In this document: in pieces, positions 39,682-48,600 of the stretch
Position numbering within the stretch: position 1 is the first letter of the stretch
Layout: the number at the start of each line of letters is the position of its first letter
Assembly: GCA_002811645.1 (NCBI GenBank)
Contig: PDIP01000010.1
Location: 131,063 to 195,062 of the forward strand
Source of the DNA: Corallochytrium limacisporum
Lineage: Eukaryota > Opisthokonta
Direction: 5' to 3'
Length of the DNA: 64,000 bases
Notes under the pieces: generated by a model
What the model saw: only the letters and a program-made list of their open reading frames with translations
The model's database searches: none
What the model was told of the DNA's origin: nothing
Made by a program: the position numbers and the translations under genes

Positions 39682-42600
39682 ATGTTGCGCTTCGGAGTAG
39701 CGCGCACGGTAGGGTCACTGAGCAAAGCACCGGTCTGTCTGCCATGTGCAGCACTGATGCTGGTGCGTTCTCATACTCAGACAACGCCCGGGTCCACTGA
39801 ATCTCGAGATAGCCGGCCGTGGAGTCACGTACCTATGACTCGTGAGGATGTTATTTTATTAGCATATGAAGAGGCGGAGGCGTTGGATGCTGGGAAGCAT
39901 GCCTACAGCACTTCTTTACGGAAACGTATTCTGACCCCTGATGAAATTGACAAGGCGCTCCCCCGGAGATTGGCAGAGAGTGACAGAGCAGTGCCTCCGG
40001 AAGCAGCAAAGGATGGTGAGTTTCCCTTCTACGTGGCTCCGCAAACAATTGAGGAGTTGCGATACTACTGTCTGAGCAGTGTGGTCGAGCCGGAGTTTAG
40101 CCTCACTGCCCTTAGCAAGTACAAACCAGGCGCTCGGAAGGAGGACTCACTGCCGTCCTGGCCTTTCCAGGGTGTGATGGTTGATACCAATGTTGAGAAC
40201 CTAGCCAAGGACGAGTCTGCAGAGCATGCGCCCGTGAGTGGGACGGCCATGCTCACCGTCGTGCACCACAATGGAACGCCCTACATATATGTGGAAAACG
40301 TAGCGAAGGCATTCGCAAAGTCATTGGATGCAAATTTTTTGGCCGTGGACGCGTACGATCTTCCGGTCACAGGTGGGTCAGTCGGCGGCGGCGAGCACCA
40401 CGGGGGGGTGGTGATCGACGAGAGCCCATCACACATGGGACAGCGGGGTTGGGGCAAGGATCCGAACATGAAGCTTGTCTTCGATCCCAGCAAAGGCATC
40501 CCGGGCATCAACGCCTTCGCTGGTGCAATCGGAGCCATCCCGCCTGGTGGACGTAGTAACAAGAGCTCTCGAGGACGGAAAGCATTGACCCAGCATGAGC
40601 AACAACGCAGTGGAAAGCAGCATTCTAAGAAGCGGCCCTCGCATGGTCAGAGCAGTACGCTCGACGAAAGCCGCACGAAGATTAGCATTGGCGGGATTGA
40701 GTTTCCGTACCCATTCTCTAGCCGAAACAAATCATCCGCCGCAGCCGCGGGTGCTCAGGGAGCTGAACAGGACGAATCTGACTCTGAAGAAGATCGCCGC
40801 AATGCGGCAGCTGCGCAGCGCAGAGATGTACTGGATTTGCCTCTGTGGGAGCAGGATGGGTACGTGGAGGGACAGGAGAGTCAACAACTGGACTCTGGTG
40901 AGCTGTTTAGGCACCATGCTAACACGATATTTATGTCTCTCGTGGACACTCGGGACGAGGAGGATCGTGTACGACCTTCTGTACTCTTTGTGCGGAATCT
41001 GCAAGCCATCATGAACTCGGAGGAGCACGCGAATGAGTTCGCAGAAGAACTGGAGCGCGCACGTGAGACAGGTCCGATCTTTGTCATTGGCTGCCGGTTC
41101 ACTTCACAATTACCGGGTGCGCAGGAAGAACAACAGGAGAGTGAGGAAGTGCCGGGCCAGAACTTTGTCATGAGCTGGGTGGGGCGCTTGGCCAAGATGG
41201 ACAAGGTCTTAAATTCGGGTGTCAGTCAGAGTGACGATGATTCGCACGCACCAGTTCTTGGTGAGCACCGGTTGCAGGCCGTTCAATTTTATCTTCCACC
41301 GCCTGACAACACTGCGCTTGGTGTCCTGACCCCGCCATACGTGTCCCGAAGGCCGGCCTTTGATGCCTTGGACACCAACACGGTCGATGGTAACAGCAGC
41401 CCGGACTGGCGTCAAGAGTCCGATCAACACAACAGTGCCATGGCCTCGGAAGCCCCAGGCAGGGACAATGAAACTTGGCTCAAAGATCTGTTGATCTGTG
41501 AGAGCCGTGGATACCTGCTGAAGAACCATAAACTGTTGACTCGCATGCTACGTGATGCACACCTGGTGTACACACCTTTTATTGCAGTCGATGGATTCGA
41601 TGACCGCGAATATGGTACCGCAGAACTAGCACGCATTATTTCCATGGCTGTCGGTATCTGCCTGGAACGCACTGGTGCCACTACTGGCGATCATTTGCAG
41701 ATTAGCAACCAGGACATGTCTCGAGCACTCACGCTATACTTGAGCCAGCCGGACGTAGTGGGAGCCCACCAGGGCAAGCACTTGCTGATTAACCAGACTA
41801 CAGGAGAAGTCACCATGCCTCGCGCCAAGGCTGTGGACTCGGAGGCCTTGAAGAGCAGTCTGACATCGCATGAGAAGAACCTGTTGAAGACAGTCACGAG
41901 CAAAGAGGAGATCAATGTTGGATTCAACGATGTGGGGTCTCTGGATGATGTGAAGGAGAAACTCCAGGACCTGATTCGCATGCCATTAGTCCGTCCAGAT
42001 CTGTTTGCCACCGGCATTTTGAAGGAAGCAATTTCTGGCATTTTGCTATTCGGGCCCCCGGGCACTGGCAAGACGATGCTGGCCAAGGCAGTTGCCTCAG
42101 AATCTGGCGCAAATTTCATGCACGTCTCCTTCTCAGACATTATGAACAAGTATGTTGGTGAGGGTGAGAAGAACGCTAAGGCCGTGTTCACGTTGGCCCG
42201 CAAGCTCGCTCCCACTGTTATTTTTCTAGATGAAATCGACTCATTGCTCAGCTCTCGAGACGGTGGACGTGGCTACACATCGAAACGTGAGGTTCTGAAT
42301 GAATTCATGAGCGAATGGGACGGGATGGCCGGCCACAGTGACCGTGTAATTGTTATGGGTGCCACGAACCGGCCATTCGACTTAGACGATGCTGTTCTTC
42401 GACGTCTGCCCCGTCGCGTTATGGTGAATCTTCCGGATGCCAAGGCACGCAAGGACATCCTGCGTATCGTAGCTCGCAAGGAGACCTTTGGCGCTGATGT
42501 CGACCTGGATGCGATCGCTGATCGTTGCGAGGGTTATTCGGGCTCCGACCTGAAAAATTTGGTTATGGCTGCGGCGCTTCAATCAGCCAAGTCCGCGCTA

Positions 42601-42801
42601 GACCACGAAAAGACCACAGGCCAACGTGTCACATCCCGAGAGATCAATATGGCCCACGTCGAGGCCGCAATGAAAAATCTGAAACGTTCTGTGGACCCAT
42701 CCAAATCTCTGTCTATGCGGGAGCTGCGCGAATGGGACCAGCTCTATGGCGAGGGCACCGGAAAGCACATTGGACACGTGAAGCTTGGCTTCAGTGCCTG
42801 A
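39682..42801 (+). CDS. Mitochondrial-type AAA ATPase with long N-terminal region (Msp1/ATAD1-related)
   Basis: 1039 residues. The AAA module lies at the C-terminus: linker KEEINVGFNDVGSLDDVKEKL near 740, Walker A GPPGTGKT near 790, pore loop KYVGEGEKNAK, Walker B FLDEIDS near 848, sensor VMGATNRPFDLD and arginine finger region LRRLPRR. The linker and the C-terminal end helix KSLSMRELREWDQLYG mark the meiotic/Msp1 clade, whose members pull proteins out of membranes or dismantle complexes. The 700 residues before it include a basic presequence-like start (MLRFGVARTVGSLS), a Ser/Lys/Gly-rich disordered stretch (about 280-360) and folded parts I do not recognise. Large proteins of this build are annotated in fungi as mitochondrial AAA ATPases. 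The exact substrate is unknown. Confidence 0.85.
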   Translation: MLRFGVARTVGSLSKAPVCLPCAALMLVRSHTQTTPGSTESRDSRPWSHVPMTREDVILLAYEEAEALDAGKHAYSTSLRKRILTPDEIDKALPRRLAESDRAVPPEAAKDGEFPFYVAPQTIEELRYYCLSSVVEPEFSLTALSKYKPGARKEDSLPSWPFQGVMVDTNVENLAKDESAEHAPVSGTAMLTVVHHNGTPYIYVENVAKAFAKSLDANFLAVDAYDLPVTGGSVGGGEHHGGVVIDESPSHMGQRGWGKDPNMKLVFDPSKGIPGINAFAGAIGAIPPGGRSNKSSRGRKALTQHEQQRSGKQHSKKRPSHGQSSTLDESRTKISIGGIEFPYPFSSRNKSSAAAAGAQGAEQDESDSEEDRRNAAAAQRRDVLDLPLWEQDGYVEGQESQQLDSGELFRHHANTIFMSLVDTRDEEDRVRPSVLFVRNLQAIMNSEEHANEFAEELERARETGPIFVIGCRFTSQLPGAQEEQQESEEVPGQNFVMSWVGRLAKMDKVLNSGVSQSDDDSHAPVLGEHRLQAVQFYLPPPDNTALGVLTPPYVSRRPAFDALDTNTVDGNSSPDWRQESDQHNSAMASEAPGRDNETWLKDLLICESRGYLLKNHKLLTRMLRDAHLVYTPFIAVDGFDDREYGTAELARIISMAVGICLERTGATTGDHLQISNQDMSRALTLYLSQPDVVGAHQGKHLLINQTTGEVTMPRAKAVDSEALKSSLTSHEKNLLKTVTSKEEINVGFNDVGSLDDVKEKLQDLIRMPLVRPDLFATGILKEAISGILLFGPPGTGKTMLAKAVASESGANFMHVSFSDIMNKYVGEGEKNAKAVFTLARKLAPTVIFLDEIDSLLSSRDGGRGYTSKREVLNEFMSEWDGMAGHSDRVIVMGATNRPFDLDDAVLRRLPRRVMVNLPDAKARKDILRIVARKETFGADVDLDAIADRCEGYSGSDLKNLVMAAALQSAKSALDHEKTTGQRVTSREINMAHVEAAMKNLKRSVDPSKSLSMRELREWDQLYGEGTGKHIGHVKLGFSA

Positions 42802-43003
42802 CGCTGTTGCCGGATCTAGTGCCAAGGGAACAAATACATTAATACATGTCATTGACACCATACTCATCATCATAGTTGTTCGGTAAGGGTTGCGCACGGC
42901 ATAAGCGAATTATGGCCGTTGTACCTCTCTCTCTCTCTATGGAGACCTGTCGGAAGCGCCCCCCCCCCCTAAAAAAGGGCAAAGACAGGGGCAAAAAAAA
43001 AAG

Positions 43004-43014
43004 AAAAAAAAAAA
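43004..43014 (-). terminator. RNA polymerase III terminator of tRNA-Gly
   Basis: On the minus strand eleven consecutive T begin six bases after the discriminator base of the tRNA, a strong Pol III stop signal. A second run of ten T follows one base later. Confidence 0.75.
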
Positions 43015-43019
43015 GGGTG

Positions 43020-43136
43020 TGCGCCGACCGGGATTCCCGTTCAATGTCAGTACCAAATTTTGGCTTTCACGGTTGAGTTTCGAACCCGGGTCACCTGCTT
43101 GGAAGGCAGGGATGTTAACCACTACACTATCGGCGC
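43020..43136 (-). tRNA. tRNA-Gly (UCC) interrupted by 45 nt in the T-loop
   Basis: Minus strand, 5' end at 43136. Acceptor strand GCGCCGA (43136-43130) pairs perfectly with TCGGCGC (43027-43021), and the discriminator is A at 43020. The D arm (43127-43112) has the GTGTAGTGGTTAACAT form typical of eukaryotic tRNA-Gly. The anticodon stem CCTGC/GCAGG encloses CTTCCAA, giving anticodon TCC (43103-43101). T-stem CCGGG (43089-43085) pairs perfectly with CCCGG (43032-43028). The T-loop begins TTCGA (43084-43080) but is then interrupted by 45 bases (43079-43035) before its final AT. Without them a normal 72-nt tRNA results. Box A (43129-43119), most of box B (43086-43080), an upstream TATA element and a T-run terminator suggest a live gene. 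There is no intron at the usual anticodon site. Confidence 0.85.
43035..43079 (-). other. 45-nt insert in tRNA T-loop (candidate ectopic intron)
   Basis: Lies after position 58 of the tRNA (TTCGA | AT). Because A residues flank both ends, the exact boundary is ambiguous by one base, though every choice gives loop TTCGAAT. It can form a small CCAA/TTGG hairpin, and its end (ACGGGA) can pair with the following TCCCG. I could not identify a clear bulge-helix-bulge splice motif. Confidence 0.7.
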
Positions 43137-43165
43137 GGCGCTAATGGAAATGGCCGAAAAAGTGA

Positions 43166-43173
43166 TATATATA
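43166..43173 (-). promoter_or_regulatory. TATA element upstream of tRNA-Gly
   Basis: TATATATA, 30-37 bases before the tRNA 5' end. Upstream TATA elements assist Pol III in several eukaryotes. It is palindromic and could alternatively serve HemW. Confidence 0.4.
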
Positions 43174-43461
43174 CTCCCCGTGATATGGACATCTTGCGTG
43201 AGCCAAGGCAGCAGGCTGGTGAAGAGGGACCGGGGCCGGGGCACTCACCCTGGTCGTCGCAAGCAATGCTTCCACTTGTGCTTCAAGGGTGCTTGTGGGT
43301 GGCGGTCAATATGGCAAACGTGACGATTCTGGTGACGTTTGGTATCCTGCCAAAACTATTTATCGAATGGATTACATATTAGCTCCGGTGGTATTGATCG
43401 GAGTTGTGGAAGGCTAGAGTTATTCAACGGCCTTTTTCGGGAGGATGAAAGTCTCGAGCAC

Positions 43462-44739
43462 ATGATCATGGCCTTGAGGCCACTCTCAATCTATCTGCAC
43501 TATCCATTTTGCGTGCAGAAATGTACATACTGTAACTTCAACAAATATGTGTACCCGGGAAAGCAGGCAAAGAATGCAAACCAACCAGAAGAGATTGTAT
43601 CCCTGCTGAAAACCGAGGCCGCCGATTTGTTGGGCAAGCGCCTCAGTCTCGGCGATGACGTCGCTCTGCGCAGTGTCTACTTTGGCGGAGGTACACCGTC
43701 TTTGATGCGGGGCGATCAGCTCAGTGAATTGGTACAGCTTATCTTTGATGAGACTCGGAAGGGAGGCGCAGTCGTAGACGCGCCGACGGTCGAGGTCACA
43801 CTGGAGGCGAACCCGTCGGATGTCGACCCCACAGAACGGTCGGACCTTTCTGCGCTGCTTGGAGCCGTGAATCGCGTCAGTTTGGGCATACAAGCGCTTG
43901 ATAATGCCGAGCTATCGGCACTGGGCCGTACCCACACCTCTGCGCAAGCACAGCGTAGCTTTGAATTCATTTACGACAACTGCGGCCTCACCAACGTCAG
44001 CGTCGACTTCATTTATGGACGACCAGGTCAGCGGTCGGTGTCTGCTGTCGAGGCAGAGCTCCATGATGCTGCGGTGACCCGTGGCCTGTTTAGAGGGGGC
44101 CATGCGAGCATCTATGAACTGACATACGAAAAAGGTACTCCGTTGTACAATCAGGGGCGACACAGCCGACATGAGGACGAGACCGTGCTGGCCATGGGCA
44201 ACGCGGTCCGTCGGTTCATGACCGAAGACTTGGGCTGGGAGAACTACGAAATCTCTTCATATGTTGACATCAAAGGCAATGGCCAGCGATCGCAGCACAA
44301 TCAGAGCTACTGGACAGGTGTTGAATATCTGGGCATCGGGCCTGGAGCCCACGGACGCGTTCGTGGGGATCACAACACGATATTGGCCACGGTGCAGGCG
44401 CCGGGCTTGAATGTATGGTCCTCTCTGGTGACACAGAACGGCCATGCCACTGTGCGATCGGACGTAATAAGCACGCAACGCAGAGCAGAGGAACTTATCA
44501 TGGGTTGCATGCGCCGCAAGGAAGGACTGAACATTGGCATTTTGGACGCTACTGCATCTGGATCCATCCGTGACATCTTTCCTGCCCAGCTCATGGACGA
44601 TCTATTATCTGCTGGGTATATCCAATTGGCGGACGAGGGCACGACGATACGCGTGCCTCCGAGCAAGTGGGCTCTCACCGACGGCATCAGCCGCATCCTC
44701 GCCGAAAACGTCCTGCTCTCCTCAATCCAGGGTCACTGA
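43462..44739 (+). CDS. RSAD1: Radical SAM heme chaperone HemW-like (RSAD1)
   Basis: 425 residues from the ATG at 43462 (a second ATG is at 43468). HemW/RSAD1 proteins bind heme and help insert it into respiratory enzymes. They resemble coproporphyrinogen dehydrogenase HemN but lack its activity. The cluster motif is CVQKCTYC in SIYLHYPFCVQKCTYCNFNKY, the CX3CX2C of radical SAM enzymes with the third residue followed by Asn-Phe as in HemW. YFGGGTPSLM, VTLEANPSD, RVSLGIQALDN and VSVDFIYGRPGQ follow in the family order, then GIGPGAHGRV. The C-terminal HemN_C domain is present. No presequence is visible at this ATG. The frame stays open 42 codons upstream without an ATG, so a non-ATG start or a spliced first exon could supply a mitochondrial signal. 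Confidence 0.92.
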   Translation: MIMALRPLSIYLHYPFCVQKCTYCNFNKYVYPGKQAKNANQPEEIVSLLKTEAADLLGKRLSLGDDVALRSVYFGGGTPSLMRGDQLSELVQLIFDETRKGGAVVDAPTVEVTLEANPSDVDPTERSDLSALLGAVNRVSLGIQALDNAELSALGRTHTSAQAQRSFEFIYDNCGLTNVSVDFIYGRPGQRSVSAVEAELHDAAVTRGLFRGGHASIYELTYEKGTPLYNQGRHSRHEDETVLAMGNAVRRFMTEDLGWENYEISSYVDIKGNGQRSQHNQSYWTGVEYLGIGPGAHGRVRGDHNTILATVQAPGLNVWSSLVTQNGHATVRSDVISTQRRAEELIMGCMRRKEGLNIGILDATASGSIRDIFPAQLMDDLLSAGYIQLADEGTTIRVPPSKWALTDGISRILAENVLLSSIQGH

Positions 44740-45666
44740 GCTGAATTGCTCCCCACAAGCATTCACATCACCATCATCATCGTCATTATAAACCATCTTA
44801 ATTGGTCCAGCGATCAATTTTTAGATTCAGAATACGCGCCTCACCGCGTCTCGTCGTTTGTTCAATGTTGCTAGATCGCTGCCCGAAAGGGGAGTCCATA
44901 TTCTCAACTTCCTGCCCTGCACACGGCCCATCTATGCCTTTGGCGCGAAACCGGCCACCTCGGTACTTTCAGTACCCCACCGATAAGTCCTCCATCAGCC
45001 ACTTTTTTCGGTTTTTGTTTTTTTTTCTTTTGGTCCCCGTCCCAGTCAGCGCCAGGCGGCCTGCCCTCCTCCCCACCCCCTGCTGGCAAATCGGGGGGTG
45101 TGAGGAGGGCCCCCCTCTCTCCCGTTTTGATGGCCTCGACACACACCGGTTGGAAAAAAAGAGGGGGGGGGGGAGTGTGGGCTCCGCATGGAACCGGAGA
45201 GGGGAAGGGAGGTTGAAGTAGCAGGAGGGAGTGGGGCCCCTTGGGAAGGGGGGGGGGTGGTGGTGTTAGTGGCGGTTTCGAGACATAACACTTGAGAAAT
45301 ATGGCTGGGCAAAGGGAAAGGGGTAAAGGGGGTCTCAGGCCTGTTGTAAAGGCTGCTGCGAGCATTCGGACGGCGAGCACGGGGGATGTTGTCGATAAGT
45401 CGCTTCACCAACCATGTTGTTCATTCCACTTAAGTTCCTGTATGCGAGAAAAGGTAGTAGAAAACACAGGGTCTGGATTTCTGAAAACCGATGAAGATAC
45501 TCTGCATGACATATGTACCGTAGTAGGTTTTATTGGCGACTGCGATATCTGGCTCTGTGGAGGGGCAAACATGGGAACCTGACCTTTATAAAGAGGAATT
45601 TGGTGCCCATCTAAGGGGAAATTATAGAATAGCGTAGACATAATACGGTGATACGTTAGTTACAGT
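44740..45666. promoter_or_regulatory. Intergenic: promoter side of NUP155
   Basis: Holds a T-rich tract (about 45005-45030), C-rich blocks (45060-45115), a run of eleven G (45163-45173) and further G runs to 45260. Open frames of 120-160 codons are low-complexity Pro/Gly/Ser sequence and are not called. Confidence 0.5.
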
Positions 45667-48600
45667 ATGCCCGTGCCGATTGTCGCCCAGGTCGACACCG
45701 ATGTCGAAGAAATCACTCGGGCGGCCGAGTCGATTGACCATGGTCTTAAGGTGGACGATCACCACCCGGATCTGTACGATAATCTCCTGAGTTCACGGGC
45801 CACTGCCAGCGGTGGCGTGGACAACTATGACTCACTGCAGCAGCGTCACTTCCGCCAAGTGTTCCGGGTACGGTCATTTTCCGAAGTTCCGTCGGCTATT
45901 CGGGAGCAATACGGCGATCTCAAGTGCAAGAGTTATGCCGGTATTTTTCCAGATGTGGGACGTGCCTGGCTAACCATTGATAATGTAATCTACCTCTGGC
46001 GCTACGGCAACGTGAGTGACAGCAGCAGCAGCGGTGCAGAGGACCAGGGTTATCTCCAGGGAGGCGGTGGCTTTGGCGGCGGAGTGTCTCTGAATGCCAG
46101 TGTGCGTAGCCGCAGCAGCAGCAGCTTCCAGGCCTACACACAGCTCAACCAGATCATCGTGAGTGCCGGACTTGTGAAGCCCAAGGCCAATATTTTCAAC
46201 GAGGACCTGGTCAGTCATTTGCTTGTGCTCTGCACACCGACCGAAGTAGTTTTGGTCTGCGTGGGTGTGCCAGATCTAACCAAGGCCTACGCCAACAGTG
46301 GCGAAGACATGAGCGCCATTGCTCAGAGTGCCAACCGGGATACACCAGGTGACGGCGCAATCAATGGCTTTGGTGGTGCAAACCAGAACTCAATTAGTGA
46401 GGATCTGACCTTCTACCCGGGTACCCTGGCCGTGCAGACGGACAATGTGAGCATGTACTGCGTGGCCGCGACGCCGCGTGGCTGCATCTTTCTCGGCGGT
46501 GCCGATGGCTACCTCTACGAAGTGACGTACTCGGCGGAGCGGTCGTGGTTTGGCAATCGATGCAAACTTGTGCGCCATTACAATGGTCTGCTGAGTCGGC
46601 TCACGCCGCTGTTGGTTAACCTTAGTTCACGCGACCCGATTGTGCAGATTGAAGTGGACAAGGGCCGCAACCTGCTCTATACTTTGAGTGAGAACAGTGT
46701 TATTAGTCTCTTTGACCTTGGCGAAAAGGGCGAGGAATTGACCTTCATTACCAGCCGGTCTAATTTGAAGAAGGACATTCAGAAGGACGTGAGTTTCAGC
46801 GATTCCTACCAGGTTAGCCACTTCCAGATTGTTGCCATCCACGCCGTAGAGTGGGACGAGAGCGTGAACCTGAACCTGGTGGCAGTTACATCGACGGGTA
46901 TTCGTCTGTACTTCTCGGTCGCACCATACTTCTACCCGTCAGACCAACTTCAGGGCTACCTTCGGTTGACGCCGAAGTACCTTGAACTGCAGCACGTCCG
47001 CCTGCCCCCGCAGGCGCTGGCCGTTCATGGTACATCGTCCGCCACCGTACAGAACGCCCAACAGCAGGAAGTCATGCAGTTGCAACAGCAGGCCTTTGCG
47101 CCCTCACCCCTCGGTGCCGCGAGTCCATTCTTTCCCCGTGGTAACACCGGTGGACAGGGATCGGATGAGTTCGGGGGTGGATTCAATACTCCTGCGAATC
47201 CGAACAACCAGGCTGGACGGCAGATGTTCCAAAACACTCTGATGGCGCAGACGGATCAGAACAATCTCCGAGATATTACCAACGTCCTCAGCACTTTCTA
47301 CAGCCGGGGTGTCTTGCTATTGAGCGATGTAGTGGCGACTGCCGGTCTAGAAAAGGATCGCATTGTCTGTATCGGTACCGATAACACGAAAGTCAGTCAA
47401 AACCTGGACGTCGCGACACGGAAGAATCCGTTCTACCCCCTTCACGAGACCACTGATGTGCTGGGCGTGGAAGGAAAGACCTACTGCATGGCCGAGGCTA
47501 TCTTGCCCACCACCATGCCGTCACGTGTGATTGCGCAGAGCTATCCTTCGGTCTATAACGAACAGGCGACGCAGCATATCCTCCCCCGCCGCCGGTTCCT
47601 GCGCGTGAACAACCAGGGTGTGCAAATCATTGAGAAACTTCGACCCATCGATGAGCTCCAGGAGTTGCTGGAGGCCAGCGGTGGACGAGTGGAAGGTATC
47701 GCAGAGCGCTTTTCGCAGATCTACGGCGCTGAAATGACCGGTGCCACAGTCCTAGCCATGCTCTGCATGAACCGCTCCAGCAATGCTGCTACAAACATGC
47801 CGCTGATCTCTCAGCAGGTTAAGCAATGGGCTCTACAACTGTTCAGTGCACTGGGCAAGGGTCCGCAGATGATCCCCGTTCACCAGCAGCCTGGTTTTGA
47901 CCCAAACCAGGCCCATCAGCAGCAGCAGCAACAGCAGTCGTCCGTACCACAAGGTCAAAGCAATCAACAATTTCCACCGCAGCCCGTACAGACCGCATCG
48001 CTGGACACCTTCCACGACCGTGATGTGCACTTCAGCTCGCAGTACGTGGCCATGTGCATCTACGTGTCCCGGCTGTTGAGACCTTTGTGGCGCCACCCGA
48101 TCGTCATCAAAGTTGCCAACGCTGAAGTTGAAGGAGGTATCGAGTACGTGAGCCGTCTTAGCCGGAACGACTTACAGTGGATGATGGCGCAGATGACAAC
48201 GTTTTTGAGTTTCCTAGACAGTTACAATGTGCAGGATCACCGCCCCACGGTAGCGTACACCAATGCCAAGGCCGAGTACAACTTTGAGGCCTACGACCGC
48301 GAACGCATCCGCACGCAGATGCTGCGGACACTGACCGAGCGCATTGTGCAGGCGCTGAGCCTGCTGGATCAAATCTGCGACCGCATGCCGCAGATTGTGC
48401 AAAACATCCACCCGCAGTGGCGCGATGGCCTAACAGACAATACCTTTGCTCTGCTGGTGGTTCATACTGAAGCGCAACAGATGTGGACAATGCTCGTCAA
48501 AGCCGCACTGCGGATCAATGTCGCCGACCCAGAAGAGGTAAAGCAATTGATTACCATTTTCCGCCGTCGCTGTCCACAGTTTTACTCGACCGACTCTGAC

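Larger units (their letters stand above)
42802..43461. other. Intergenic with C/A homopolymers and the tRNA-Gly gene
   Basis: Between the AAA ATPase and HemW. Holds a C run (42960-42969), A runs (42993-43002, 43004-43014), the minus-strand tRNA gene and its signals. 43336-43461 is an open, in-frame but ATG-less extension of the HemW frame. Confidence 0.6.

Noticed and set aside
44904-45380. A 158-codon minus frame before NUP155
   Set aside because: Covers C- and G-run DNA; the product is mostly Pro/Leu repeats.
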